From: Bolinopsis microptera
Lineage: Eukaryota; Ctenophora; Tentaculata; Lobata; Bolinopsidae
Reading direction: 5' to 3'
NCBI RefSeq assembly: GCF_026151205.1
Contig: NC_087079.1
Coordinates: 1,576,028 to 1,640,027 of the forward strand
Length of the DNA: 64,000 bases
The notes beneath the pieces were generated by a model. That model saw only the letters and a list, made by a program, of their open reading frames with translations, had not been told where the DNA came from and ran no database searches. Of this stretch, positions 32,155 to 43,637 are shown in pieces; the first letter of the stretch is position 1, and the number at the start of each line of letters is the position of its first letter. A program made the translations under genes and the position numbers.

Positions 32155-32480
32155 AGATAAAGTCCTTGCTGGGAGGTAACCCAGATAAAGTCCTTGTTGG
32201 GAGGTAACCCAGATAAAGTCCTTGCTGGGAGGTAACCCAGATAAAGTCCTTGCTGGGAGGTAACCCAGATATCAAGTCCTTGCTGGGAGGTAACCCAGAT
32301 ATCAAGTCCTTGCTGGGAGGTAACCCAGATATCAAGTCCTTGCTGGGAGGTAACCCAGATATCAAGTCCTTGCTGGGAGGTAACCCAGATATCAAGTCCT
32401 TGCTGGGAGGTAACCCAGATATCAAGTCCGTGCTGGGAGGTAACCCAGATATCAAGTCCTTGCTGGGAGGTAACCCAGAT
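32155..32480. repeat. 28/30-bp leader repeat array, copy 1
   Basis: About four 28-bp units (AGATAAAGTCCTTGCTGGG, AGGTAACCC) are followed by seven or eight 30-bp units in which AAAG is replaced by ATCAAG. The 30-bp part is open in several frames, for example a 10-residue repeat LLGGNPDIKS on the plus strand and GLPPSKDLIS on the minus strand. The 28-bp units break any long frame, so a DNA or RNA role is likelier than a protein. Confidence 0.9.
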
Positions 32481-35400
32481 CTGATGTTTCCCCAAGATCC
32501 TGTAAACTTAAAATGGAACTCAATCCATGGTATCTATAGTGGCGAAATCAACCTACGATAGGAAAATAGTGACAGAGGGGTGTGGAGAACGGATAAGCTG
32601 ACTACAAACGGTTGATTACTCGGACAATCTAGTTCTACTTTAATCTACTGGATACAAACGAAAGAGTTGAGATAAAAAGAGGTATATTTTTTAACCTTTT
32701 AAATTTTAAAGCCTATTTGAGAAAAAATATCAAAATCAACACGAGAGCAGAAAATTTTGGAAATTTCAAAAAATTGTCAATCTTATTATTTTTTGCTACG
32801 AAATCATGAATATATTTATCTAAAATTTTAACAAAATTTTATAATAAGTTTACGAGTTTCATAATGTTCAACATTTTAATGAAACAGTCTACTTAGTAAG
32901 TGAACAAAACTAAGGTTATCACTTGAAAATTTTTCGTATAACATGGTCCAACCTCAAATTTTTGTCAATTTTTCAAGTATTATTATGCTATTTCAAGTTA
33001 ATGATATGTTGATGCTTGACTTGGAGCTAAGTTAAAGTTAAAGTCATATAAACTAGAAACTAGAGTTGTTTAGCATTTTGAACTAGGCGTGTGATCGTTT
33101 GTTCCAGTGAGATTCCAGTATGACACAGTAGGTTTAAGTGAAATACACAGTAGGTGTCTGGTGTAAGTGAAATGAACAGTGAAATGCACGGTAAATTTGA
33201 GTGAAATGCACAGTGAATTTAAGTGAAGTACACAGTAAGTGTATGTGAAATGTGCAGTAAAAATATCGATAGGTGTTTCTCGAGTGACCGCATGCTGTGA
33301 CGGTCTGATAGTGAGTGATAAGGTCCAACAATTGAGTTGGCTTGTTACAGCTTTAAAAAGTTTATGAATAATAATAATATAGCCAGCTGTTAGTGTAAAT
33401 CCCGAAAACGAATGGGTTCGAATTACTTGCGGGTCCTGCTATTTATGATAACAACTTGCTATTGACTTGTAGCCTACTATAAGAGTATAAGTTTACCTAT
33501 AATATTGGCCTTGTATAAAACATGACGGCTAGAACTGCTTCACATGGTAAAATCCATGGAAATTTGTAGTGTGTATTTCAAGTTGATATAACTCTTGAGA
33601 CTATTAATACATTAACCTGACAATATTTTGTGCAATGACGATTGTATGAAATTAAATGACAGATAAGGATGCACTGACAGGGCACTGACTCTCTTTATGC
33701 ACAAAGACTCAAGACTGAACCGACGACTTTAACTTTGAATTATTTTAGGGAAAGTTAGTAAGTTCGGCCGTTCATGGAATAGCAATATCGTTTAATATAT
33801 CATAATAGACAGAAAATTATTCAGTTGAGTAAGCCTTAGTTACTGATACTAGTATTTCAGTAAGAGCATTGAAGTATTAAATCGTACCATTCAAAGTAAG
33901 GAATTGCACTTACACGCTGGATGAATTTGAATGCATTTTAGGTCGTAGTAGTAGTTCTCTTTTGAGAGTAATGTAATAATGTATGCGTCATAAATTAGAC
34001 TGACGTTGATACTGTTAGATTTTAATGGAGGTTGACCTGTTAGCAATGTTGAAATTGCTTTGTTTGAAGTTTAGAAGTTTATGTACATATCATGACGTTG
34101 AATATTTGCTTTGTCCTTGGTTGCGAAGCTAACAGCCAAGACAAGCGGAACTTGGCGCTTTTGTTGTGAGAATTGTGTAACGGCGTGTGGTTGTTAAATT
34201 GACAACCGAGAATATGCTTGCAAGCTATTGTGGAGAGTTTTTTTTGTTGCCGTTAAATGCCAAGTTTTGAGAACTTAAACTACTGACCGTGTAATAAATG
34301 CTAAGTGTGAGTGGGAGATGTTTTGTAAGAAAATGTAAGAATAAGTATAAGTGAATTACGGGCAAGTATTTTCCGAATGGCACGGGACATTTTAATGCAA
34401 TTTAATTTATGTCTGAATAAATTACTCTGCCCATCTAGAAAGTAGAAACAGAAATCTTGTCTCAGTTTGTATGGTGAATCTTAGGGGTAGGACAGAATTT
34501 TGTCCATTAGTACATTAGGACTAGCCGACTATGGTAAACTGCCAGTTGTATTTTATACAAAGTTGCAAAGTTATAATCATTATAACTGATCGCAGCTTGT
34601 GGTTGTTTAGTGATAAAGTGAACGACCTGAATTTAGGCTTAGGAGTTGCTGATGTTTTGTGTTGCAGTGTAATGCCAAGTTTTGAGAACTTCATACCTTT
34701 AAGTTTAGAGATTGAGAGTTTATTTTTAAATGTAACACCATAGAGTGTTGTAAGTTTTACCTCATGAACATGTGACTGTGCAAGTGAGTGTGAGTGTACC
34801 AGGATTAGAATACGTTATTGATATGATTCCGAGTTATCTATCAGAAATTAAGTTTTAAAAATTCATCGGAATATTTTCCTAATTCGAAATTAGGAATAGA
34901 CGTGTAAAGTGACTTTACACTGTAAACTCAATGTGAACGTAATTGAATGTAATATTAAGTTTAAGAGCAAGTTATAACCAATTTTTTCCTCTAGTATCAT
35001 TCAGAATATTTTGTTAACCTTTAACTAAGAATATATTTTTGAAATAATGTGAAACTTATCGGTAGGTATTGACAGCAAGTTAGAGCAGAGCCGTTAAATC
35101 TGGAATTGCACTCGTAGGCCAAGGCCAAGGCTTCTGAGTAGTAAGGATTTATACAGTAGTGCATGCTCTACTTTACGACACGTTAGTCGTTAATACTGAA
35201 CGTACAATTACAAAGAAGACATTATTATGTGATCGGTATAATTACCATTAAGCTTTTCAGGATTTTAATTATAATAGTTCGTAATTATAATAATTTAATT
35301 ATAATAATCCGTAATTATAATAATTTAATTATAATAAATCGTAAGCTTTAAAATTAAAATAAATATATAAAGATAGTAATAAACTTACAATTTAAAAAGT

Positions 35401-35790
35401 TCTTAATAAGAACTTGCAAAAGCCCGTTGGTGGCCCCAAGTCCCACTCTGAGCGGACACTTCTACGAATATCTTGAATTACTTTATTAATCTCATGAGAT
35501 GCTTTATTATCAAACAATACGTAATTAATCTTGTATGTTGAGTTTTAATTCAGTCTATACACATATCTGCGTTTATTGTGGGCTTTTTCTCCACTACCGC
35601 TCTATACATATCTGCTCTGTGGTATCTATTGTGCTCGTCTCTGAACACATATCCGCTTTATTGATAACAAGAATATCCCCAAAATTGGTAGTTATTGAAG
35701 ACATATTTGTCCCTGTTGCAAGTCGAGACCTCTTATTGAGACCCGATATAATAAATACGCTTTATTTAATTTACTCTTCACTGGATACTG
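32481..35790. other. Long non-coding part of tandem unit, copy 1
   Basis: No conserved frame in 3.3 kb. A local repeat of GTGAAAT(G/A)CACAGT lies at about 33136-33260. Repeated AATTATAATAATTTAATT units occur at about 35265-35340. The end (35714-35791: AAGTCGAGACC, GACCCGATATAATAAA) matches 49716-49792, the far side of the reverse transcriptase block of copy 2. Confidence 0.6.
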
Positions 35791-35795
35791 TAATA

Positions 35796-35950
35796 GTAAG
35801 AGATATTTACCCTCTGTAGCACACATTTTGCTATTGCACACATTTTCCGACACTTGTAAAAATTTCACGGATTTTCGACACTTGTAAAAATTTCACGGAT
35901 TTTCGATACTTGTAAAAATTTCGAGCAATTTCATCACTTGTAAAAATTTG
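35796..35950 (+). repeat. 28-bp CACTTGTAAAAATTTCACGG repeats, copy 1
   Basis: Three to four units of CACTTGTAAAAATTTCACGG plus ATTTTCGA follow the CTGTAGCACACATTTTGC repeat end. Copy 2 has about seven units at 50018-50215, showing unit number change since duplication. Confidence 0.9.
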
Positions 35951-36896
35951 TATTGAAGATGAATATCACAGAGGCTTTGTTATTGGGATCATGAGATTAC
36001 TTGCTGTACATAGTTATTTGGTTACCAGAGCTTTTAAAAATTCCTTGAGCGCGGTAAGTGTTAACTATGGAACAGGACACACTGACACAGATGGTTTGAT
36101 CGTGACCTGTCTAGAACCATTAACAAGCATTAAGTCAAGCTACGAGAGCCGTCCAGTGGACTATTGAGTCCTTAATGTACTTGACAATGCAGCGGCTTGC
36201 CTGCATCGCTCAAGGGACAAACAACATGCAATGACGTTTGTTTTCATGGTAACGGTCTGACTATATCAAGCCGGAGAACGCTGCGGGAAATCAGATTGAA
36301 TCAGTTCGTTTCGCAGAAGTTTGTAATCAATCAGTTCTTGATTGATAAATCTACTCAACTCGTTCCTCCACAGGTTCTATTTTATCTTAAAAAGATGCAC
36401 AGTTCGTTCTTTAGTCTTGTGATACATAGTTCGCTCTTCAGTTTGCTAATTTGATTCTAATTCAAGTTGCATGCTAACTTATCATAAATAGCAGGGGCTC
36501 GTATTATACAATAATATTTAAACTTTTTTAACCCAACTTGAGAGTCTAAATTTTGAATTCTAAAATTCATATTTCTTATCTAATTTTGCGATGTTGACCA
36601 GGTCACAGGCACGGTAAAATTTAACTACATCTCCTTCCTGAACTACACTGGTGATGTAATGTATATCGACTTTGTCTGTTTAAAGTGTGCTGTGTGAGCT
36701 ATTTGCTTTGTTTTGTAATTTACGATTAACTCTGCTAATTTCATAGTGTCGCTTTGTCAGCAATTTTTATGCAATTTTCTGAAATTCGTAATTATTTGCC
36801 CTTTATTATTTGATTAAGAGTTATTCTTGAAAACTGTGAGGAAATTTTTTGATAAACTGTTTTTCAAATCAATACTTAACGTTTCAGTTGATAAAT

Positions 36897-37720
36897 ATGA
36901 CAACTAAACAGCAAGAGATATCAGAATCAAATGAGACTGATAAGATCGTTATACGAGAAATAAAGCCACTTTTACCTCAGGAGATATGGGAGATAATATT
37001 CTACCTGATTCCAATCAGAGATAAGTTGACATGCAGCAAGCTTATTATAGAATTCAGAGACTTTTATCAAGAATTATTCACAAACTTTGAGAAGTATGTT
37101 GACAGCTTCAGAGACTTTAAAGTTGAAAAAGCGTCGCTTAATGGACTGAACTTATACCAGATTCGATGCATCCTTATGGTTTCTCCCATGATCTGAGAAT
37201 TCCCAGCGATTCTGCATCGACAAGTATTTCATTTTCTATCTATCTTGAAAATAGTTGGGTACGATGGCTGGACGATACGTTGTCCTCATTCAAATACATA
37301 ACATACGAAGACGATGGAACGAACAATAAATACCTTACATATTTGAAGGTAAACGCAATATCTTGGTTACGATTCAGAGTGCAAAACATTATACTACCGA
37401 CGGGGCGGTACAATCTGTATTACAAAATAAAAGGGCCATGTCACAACATCAGGAACTTATACATGGTATCAGTGAAACACAGTGCCACAAGAGAAGATAA
37501 TGATGGGTACATTGATCTCAGAACACTACAGGATCTCAGTTCTGATTGGGAGTGGGTCCCAGTATACAGGGACAACACCTTCAATACACTCATGGAGGTG
37601 GGGTATAAGTTTGAGGAGGGGGATGAGCTTTCTGTTGAGTTGTTCAGTTTGAACGAGTTTTGGACCAGGGATTTGTCATTTCATATGATCAGGTTTGTTG
37701 CTGTAGAGGATGTTCAATAG
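36897..37720 (+). pseudogene. F-box gene, copy 1, frameshifted
   Basis: Same gene as at 51165 but with five extra bases (ATTCG, about 37161-37165) after codon 88, which shift the frame to a stop at 37194-37196. The rest of the frame (37166-37720) is otherwise intact. Compared with copy 2 there are six substitutions in the coding part, and all six that I can see change the amino acid. That is compatible with loss of constraint in this copy, though six changes are too few to prove it. Confidence 0.8.
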
Positions 37721-38104
37721 TTGTGAGATGTTGTTCTTGGTTACAAGTCTTGGATTGAAGAATATGGGTAATGAGTAGTAATATATATGGTACTTGGGAG
37801 TGATACAAATTGTTTTAAGACACGCTATCTCGTGCTAACTAATTGAAGTTTCAATTATTATTATTATTTATTTACTTATACTTTATCAAATTCTTGTTTT
37901 ACTTATCTAATATTCAATGAAACAAGAAATTTCAATGAAACAAGAAATTCTACTTCAAGCTGCTAATGATAATAATTAAGTGATAAAGATATTTATGCTA
38001 TAATTCAAATAATTAACTATCGTGATACCAATTCTATAATGTTTCTTTCCCCTTCTAGTTACAACATGGGTTAATGTACTTGAAATAAAAATAATACATT
38101 TATA
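37721..38104. other. Non-coding spacer after F-box gene, copy 1
   Basis: Same as 51984-52500 in copy 2, except that copy 2 carries an extra segment of about 130 bp near 52317 holding a polymerase C-terminal scrap. Confidence 0.6.
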
Positions 38105-39470
38105 AAGTATATTTAATACAGATATAAAAATAAGAATCTGAAAGTTATGAGAAAGCTCTGCTAAATCACTGGTAGTTTGACTATCACGCTGTGCAGTATG
38201 AGTCGAATTATATTTTAATAAAGATATAAAAATAAGAATCTGAAAGATATTCGAAAGCTCTGCTAAATCACTGGTAGTCTGACTATCACGCTGTGCGGTA
38301 TGAGTCGAATTATATTTAATACAGATATAAAAATAAGAATCTGAAAGTTATGAGAAAGCTCTGCTAAATCACTGGTAGCTTGACTATCACGCTGTGCGGT
38401 ATGAGTCGAATTATATTTAATACAGATATAAAAATAAGAATCTGAAAGTTATGAGAAAGCTCTGCTAAATCACTGGTAGCTTGCCTATCACGCTGTGCAG
38501 TATGAGTCGAATTATATTTAATACAGATATAAAAATAAGAATCTGAAAGTTATGAGAAAGCTCTGTTAAATCACTGGTAGCTTGCCTATCACGCTGTGCG
38601 GTATGAGTCGAATTATATTTTAATAAAGATATAAAAATAAAGAATCTGAAAGATATTCGAAAGCTCTGCTAAATCACTGGTAGTCTGACTATCACGCTGT
38701 GCGGTATGAGTCGAATTATATTTAATACAGATATAAAAATAAGAATCTGAAAGTTATGAGAAAGCTCTGCTAAATCACTGGTAGCTTGCCTATCACGCTG
38801 TGCGGTATGAGTCGAATTATATTTTAATAAAGATATAAAAATAAAGAATCTGAAAGATATTCGAAAGCTCTGCTAAATCACTGGTAGTCTGACTATCACG
38901 CTGTGCAGTATGAGTCGAATTATATTTAATACAGATATAAAAATAAGAATCTGAAAGTTATGAGAAAGCTCTGCTAAATCACTGGTAGCTTGCCTATCAC
39001 GCTGTGTGGTATGAGTCGAATTATATTTAATATACAGATATAAAAATAAGAATCTGAAAGATAATCGAAAGCTCTGCTAAATCACTGGTAGTCTGACTAT
39101 CACGCTGTGCGGTATGAGTCGAATTATATTTAATACAGATATAAAAATAAGAATCTGAAAGTTATGAGAAAGCTCTGCTAAATCACTGATAGCTTGACTA
39201 TCACGCGGTGCGGTATGAGTCGAATTATATTTAATACAGATATAAAAATAAGAATTTGAAAGTTATGAGAAAGCTCTGCTAAATCACTGGTAGCTTGCCT
39301 ATCACGCTGTGCGGTATGAGTCGAATTATATTTTAATACAGATATAAAAATAAGAATCTGAAAGTTACGAGAAAGCTCTGCTAAAACACTGGTAGCTTGC
39401 CTATCACGCTGTGCGGTATGAGTCGAATTATATTTAATACAGATATAAAAATAAGAATCTGAAAGATAAT
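38105..39470. repeat. ~102-bp minisatellite, 13 units
   Basis: Units contain ACAGATATAAAAATAAGAAT, AAGCTCTGCTAAATCACTGG, ATCACGCTGTGCGGTATGAG and TCGAATTATATTT. I count 13 units at about 100-107-bp spacing; two sub-types (TTATGAGAAAG and TATTCGAAAG) alternate, suggesting higher-order duplication. Copy 2 has three units (about 52505-52850). Short minus-strand frames here are repeat artefacts. Confidence 0.9.
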
Positions 39471-40444
39471 AAAGATAATAATACATTTATAATAAATGTA
39501 AACTGTATACAAATTAAAAGTGAGAAATACTATTAAAAGTAGAAAGTGAAGAATGAAAAATTATAAAGATATGAATAAAATGAAGAATGATACGAAGCTA
39601 TGAAGAGCAAACAGGCAATCATCATCTTATTGCAATTTACAAGCAGACGGTCCCATCCGCTCTATCGAGTTTGTGTTTCCAATGCCCCCAATGGATGCGG
39701 ACCGGATTGTAGTTTAAGGCTACAAATCTGACTATCTCACGATACGGCTGGGCATTGTTTGTGTGAGATAATGGTAAGATCGCTTGTAAGCAAAGGGTTC
39801 CAGCAAGGCGGGGATTCCCGCTAACTATAACAAAATAAGAGAGTATTCTCTCTAATTCCAAAAATTGAAAAATGACTGTTTGCAATTCATACTGCTTCAA
39901 TGTTATTATCATCACTGATAATTATAATAATGAAACCACTAGTACTGAAAAATAAAAGGATTAAATTAGGTGGGAATTCCCACTATATTTAATATAATTG
40001 GAGAGCACTCTCTTCGTTTACTTTTTTTTCTAGTTATACTACTGTTTGAATTTACTTGTTATTCTATTTTAATTTTAAATATTATCTTATTACACATTTT
40101 GCTACTATCTTTTCTTGCTATCTATTTTTAAAATGGTTAACCATACTTTTTTTCTTTTTTATTTTGGGGAAAATTTGCCCTCCTCAGCTGGTCGTTACTT
40201 TATTTTTTAAATATTCTTATCATTTAAAACTTTGATCAGCTGCAGGGGGTGAATTTGCGTCAAGGTTCTGTAATATGAACCAGTTTTCACAGAAAAAAGA
40301 CCGTCCGTAGGTGGTGAATAGCCACATCCTTCACGAGGTGACCCCGTTCTCTGCATTTTATTTTACCCTACTTTTTGACTTATATTTTTATTTTCCAATG
40401 CAGAGGTTACTAAATACGGCGGATCGGTTATAAAATACTTAGTA
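39471..40444. other. Non-coding, between minisatellite and TATA box
   Basis: Nearly identical to 52850-53844 in copy 2. No frame is supported; a minus-strand frame at 39637-39915 is open in both copies but has no other evidence. It ends with the promoter of the next gene. Confidence 0.5.
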
Positions 40445-40455
40445 CTATATAAAGG
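40445..40455 (+). promoter_or_regulatory. TATA box of Polinton-type gene, copy 1
   Basis: CTATATAAAGG lies 36-46 nt before ATG 40491 and is identical in copy 2 (53845-53855). Confidence 0.65.
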
Positions 40456-40490
40456 CTTAAAAACAGACCTCTTATCACAAAACTATTAGC

Positions 40491-41520
40491 ATGAGCGAAC
40501 TGACTTTTAATGTAACACGAGCCTTGAATGACTCTGTCATTGAATTTAAGCTTAGAGCCCCTGAAACACAGTTCAACGGAACCCTTGAAGAAGGGTTGGA
40601 GGTGCTCTTGGGGGGTGTTGACATGATAATAGAGCGCTTCATGCAACGACGGAACTGTTTCAAGTTCCATGTCACTTTGGACGGGGTATTTCAGGTATTT
40701 GATTTGCTACTAACAATCTGTTAAAATAGTGATAAGGAAATTTTCAAATCCAAAAGGAGTGGTTTAACAAGGAAAAAAATATAGATAAATAGAAGTTGAT
40801 ATATTTCATTTACAGAAACATATAAACGGTGAAGAGCAGACATTTGGTTTCAAGACACGAGCAACTGTGTGTCTGAGATCATCAAACAAGGATGAGATGA
40901 TCAATGAAGTTCGAAACAAAATCTTGGATTCATACGAGTCTTTTCAAGGAATGGGTTGGTAAAGTTTTCTAATTTTTATTTCATTAACCTCCAACTACCC
41001 TGACCCTAATCAAACCAAGTTGAGTTACGTTACAATTGCAGATACAAAGATTACTACAATTAATCTCAACAGGTAGCGGTTGGATATGGAGACGATGGCA
41101 AATGGTTACAGTGCTTGTCATAAAGTACAACCCTGTATCAGGATGATTGATTGAGTGATTGATTAGGGTCTATATATAGGGATCACTATAATGTTGAAAA
41201 TTGTTGTTTTATATCTTACTAATTTCAATTAACTTTAAGAACTTTCAGTAGTTTAAAACCACAAATCAATAACAAGAGTGATTGAAATTTAAAATGTAGA
41301 AGACATATAGCATTTTAGTTGAATTATGACGTGATTTAAGAACGTAATTATCCATGTTATATATAACACTCTATATAACATTATATAAACTCTCTTAAAT
41401 TCTAGAATGTCGACTTACTTGCCAACTCCCAAACTGTTGAAAAAGAGAAGATGTCTGTTGAACAAACGGAATAAAGATGACAAATCATTCCTTTATTGCA
41501 TTGTATTGTGGCTGCTTTGA
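40491..41520 (+). pseudogene. Polinton-type pre-polymerase protein, copy 1
   Basis: Exon 1 (40491-40694) starts MSELTFNVTRALNDSV. Exon 2 starts at 40816, in phase, with HINGEEQTFGFKTRATVCL and KILDSYESFQGMG. A third segment (41077-41146) has GWIWRRWQMVTVLVIKYNP. A fourth (from 41406) has MSTYLPTPKLLKKRRCLL. This order (FKTR, EEFQ-x-GSGW, KYNPL, Y-x-P-x-P-x-x-L-x-x-KK, NDDK-x-F) is what I know from the protein just upstream of, or fused to, the family B polymerase in Polinton-like elements. In copy 1 five extra bases near 41499 in segment 4 shift the frame to a TGA. The junction between segments 3 and 4 has no good GT donor. Confidence 0.65.
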
Positions 41521-41804
41521 AAAGACCTGATAGAAACCCAACACGACCTGGATTCTATAAGCGTTATGTCAAGAAACTAATCACGACAGGTATGTATCAA
41601 ATATTAACAGTTATAACATATGCAACCATCACGCGACCGTAATAATCTAGTGAATATCTATAGCTTAGTGAAGAACTCCTACTACATACATCAGATCAAA
41701 AACGGGCAATAACTTGCTAGTTGCTGGTAGGACGGAGGGCAGGGAAATATGTGTTGGCTTATCCCTGTGTGGAAATAACAATCAACATTGCCAGATATGT
41801 GATA

Positions 41805-41984
41805 ATGAGGTGGGAGCTCGAGAGAATACGGAATGTCGTAATATCGGCAATACGCTTGATTTTAGGGGTATTGGTGACAATGGGAGTGTTTTACCTAAGA
41901 GAAGAAGAGAAAAAGAAAAGAATGAAAGAATCGGGGCAACAGACCGGAGACCCACACGCGTGTTATGTGTGCTTGCCGCAGTAA
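41805..41984 (+). CDS. Small single-pass membrane protein, copy 1
   Basis: A 59-residue frame starting MRWELERIRNVV, with one hydrophobic segment (VISAIRLILGVLVTMGVFYL) followed by a strongly basic/acidic stretch (REEEKKKRMKE). The frame remains open in both tandem copies, but the copies are young, so this is weak evidence. A longer frame upstream has no ATG. It could also be a C-terminal exon of the preceding gene. Confidence 0.35.
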   Translation: MRWELERIRNVVISAIRLILGVLVTMGVFYLREEEKKKRMKESGQQTGDPHACYVCLPQ

Positions 41985-42084
41985 AAACTCTTAGTTTTTA
42001 TCATGCACAAATATTGTTTATGAACAATATTTGTATGTATATAAATATGTTTATCATAATATGTACTATTTATTACACCCTTTA

Positions 42085-42585
42085 GTAAGATCTGTTTTTT
42101 GGACTAATCCAAAATCATAACACAAAATTACTACAAATCTCCTTCAACGGAAAATAAAATATGTCTAAACATAACAAAGTATAAGAAGAGCCTTGCTATT
42201 GCAATAACACACATCATATAAACGGAAAAATTATCTAAAATCGCCCCACTCATCATCATAGCCTTGTTTCTTATCGAGGTACACCGTATGACGAAAATTT
42301 GTGTTTCTTCCGATGTCTCGCTCTATTTCGAAGAGCAAGTGTCAATGCATTAGAGAGAAAGACAAAGGAACTTTTTATTATAAAGTCTCATCAGAAAAAC
42401 CTTTATACCTTTATATTACATACGTTTTATAAAATATATTCTTAGTACTATTTTAGTTTTCAAGACAGTAGTGTTATATTATAGCATAATGATAAAATAT
42501 GACTACTTATTTATCAGTATCCACGTTCACTATTATATATAGATCACTATATACTTATATAGATCATCACCTATGATAGATCAAG
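42085..42585. other. Non-coding spacer, copy 1
   Basis: AT-rich, the same as 55466-55960 in copy 2; no gene seen. Confidence 0.5.
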
Positions 42586-42660
42586 ATGGCAGACATGGGC
42601 TACACTCGAGGATACTTAGCAGGGTTAGCTGAAGATATCTTAGATGAGTTTATTTTATAA
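42586..42660 (+). CDS. 24-residue micro-ORF, copy 1
   Basis: ATG in AAG-ATG-G context, encoding MADMGYTRGYLAGLAEDILD plus four residues. Identical in copy 2 (55961-56035). The good start context and protein-like, non-repetitive sequence make it worth noting, but nothing proves translation. It could be a first exon. Confidence 0.3.
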   Translation: MADMGYTRGYLAGLAEDILDEFIL

Positions 42661-42739
42661 TCTAAAATCTGCTTGCCGCAGTAAAAACTCTTAGTTTTTA
42701 TCATGCACAAATATTGTTTATGAACAATATTTGTACATA
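42661..42739. repeat. Junction filler duplicated from 41972-42037
   Basis: CTTGCCGCAGTAAAAACTC... through AACAATATTTGTA is an exact repeat of about 66 bp found 0.7 kb upstream. It lies precisely between the end of tandem copy 1 and the LTR start of copy 2. Confidence 0.85.
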
Positions 42740-43187
42740 TGTTAGGTAACAGGATTGCATAATTATGATTAAGATAATATGGAACAGGACACAGGTGTCT
42801 TGATCGTGACCTTTCTAGGACCATTAGGGTCAGTTCATTCAACCATGCATTTAAGTGACCGCTCTGACTAAGAGATGCTGTGCAAAATATACTGCAATTT
42901 TACCATTGGTCGACCACTAGGTGAGGTAGCCGTCCATTGGTTGTAAGTCATGTGACCTAGGTCACATGACCATAGCAGGTGGACTAAGCCTCATTTAATA
43001 CCGGTCAGCTCGCGCACTAACTTTAGTGTGACGTTAAAATAGTTAATAAGACCTGCAAGGTAGGTAATATAAATACAGATGTTTCGTGTCGTAAAAGTTT
43101 TAGTTTTTAGTTTATTTTAAACCACTTCTCCTAAACCGTTGTTTTCCGTTGTTCCCAAAACAATACAAGAGAAGAAGCCCGTTAACA
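42740..43187 (+). mobile_element. LTR-like sequence with PBS, copy 2
   Basis: TGTTAGG to GTTAACA, 448 bp, followed by T and TGGCGACGAGGATTACG, as in copy 1. Small differences from copy 1 are spread over the whole length, including indels near 42755-42800. Confidence 0.65.
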
Positions 43188-43310
43188 TTGGCGACGAGGA
43201 TTACGACCGACGTTGGGACATCTTGCTGCTGAAGGCTACAACAATTACGCCTTACTGCAGAATAAATGATGGAGAAAAAGTAACAACGGACAACTGAGAT
43301 CCTGGTTCCA

Positions 43311-43637
43311 GATAAAAGTCCTTGCTGGGAGGTAACCCAGATAAAGTCCTTGCTGGGAGGTAACCCAGATAAAGTCCTTGCTGGGAGGTAACCCAGATAA
43401 AGTCCTTGCTGGGAGGTAACCCAGATATCAAGTCCTTGCTGGGAGGTAACCCAGATATCAAGTCCTTGCTGGGAGGTAACCCAGATATCAAGTCCTTGCT
43501 GGGAGGTAACCCAGATATCAAGTCCTTGCTGGGAGGTAACCCAGATATCAAGTCCTTGCTGGGAGGTAACCCAGATATCAAGTCCGTGCTGGGAGGTAAC
43601 CCAGATATCAAGTCCTTGCTGGGAGGTAACCCAGATC
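43311..43637. repeat. 28/30-bp leader repeat array, copy 2
   Basis: Same structure and nearly the same unit number as 32155-32480, including a CCGTGCTGGG variant in the penultimate unit of both arrays. The array therefore barely changed since duplication, unlike the ~102-bp minisatellite. Confidence 0.9.

Larger units (their letters stand above)
31583..42660 (+). repeat. Tandem 11-kb unit, copy 1
   Basis: This region is repeated at 42740-56035. Order in both: LTR-like sequence, PBS-like motif, 28/30-bp repeats, long non-coding part, 28-bp repeats, F-box gene, minisatellite, Polinton-type spliced gene, two small ORFs. Copy 1 lacks the reverse transcriptase block (46677-49715 of copy 2), about 175 bp near 49792-49969, and the polymerase scrap near 52317. 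Flanking non-coding parts are nearly identical, so the duplication is recent. A 79-bp joint (42661-42739) lies between the copies. Confidence 0.9.

Noticed and set aside
32090-32561. Repeat proteins LLGGNPDIKS (plus) and GLPPSKDLIS / IWVTSQQGLD (minus), also at 43112-43717
   Set aside because: Open frames on both strands come from 30-bp units; the adjoining 28-bp units break the frames and no start or domain supports a protein.
36197-36454. 85-codon frame present in both tandem copies (also 50465-50722)
   Set aside because: It has no ATG, no domain and no splice support; conservation is explained by the recent duplication.
39178-39486. Minus-strand ORF with repeated SDSYFYICIKYNSTHTAQ
   Set aside because: Falls wholly in the ~102-bp minisatellite.
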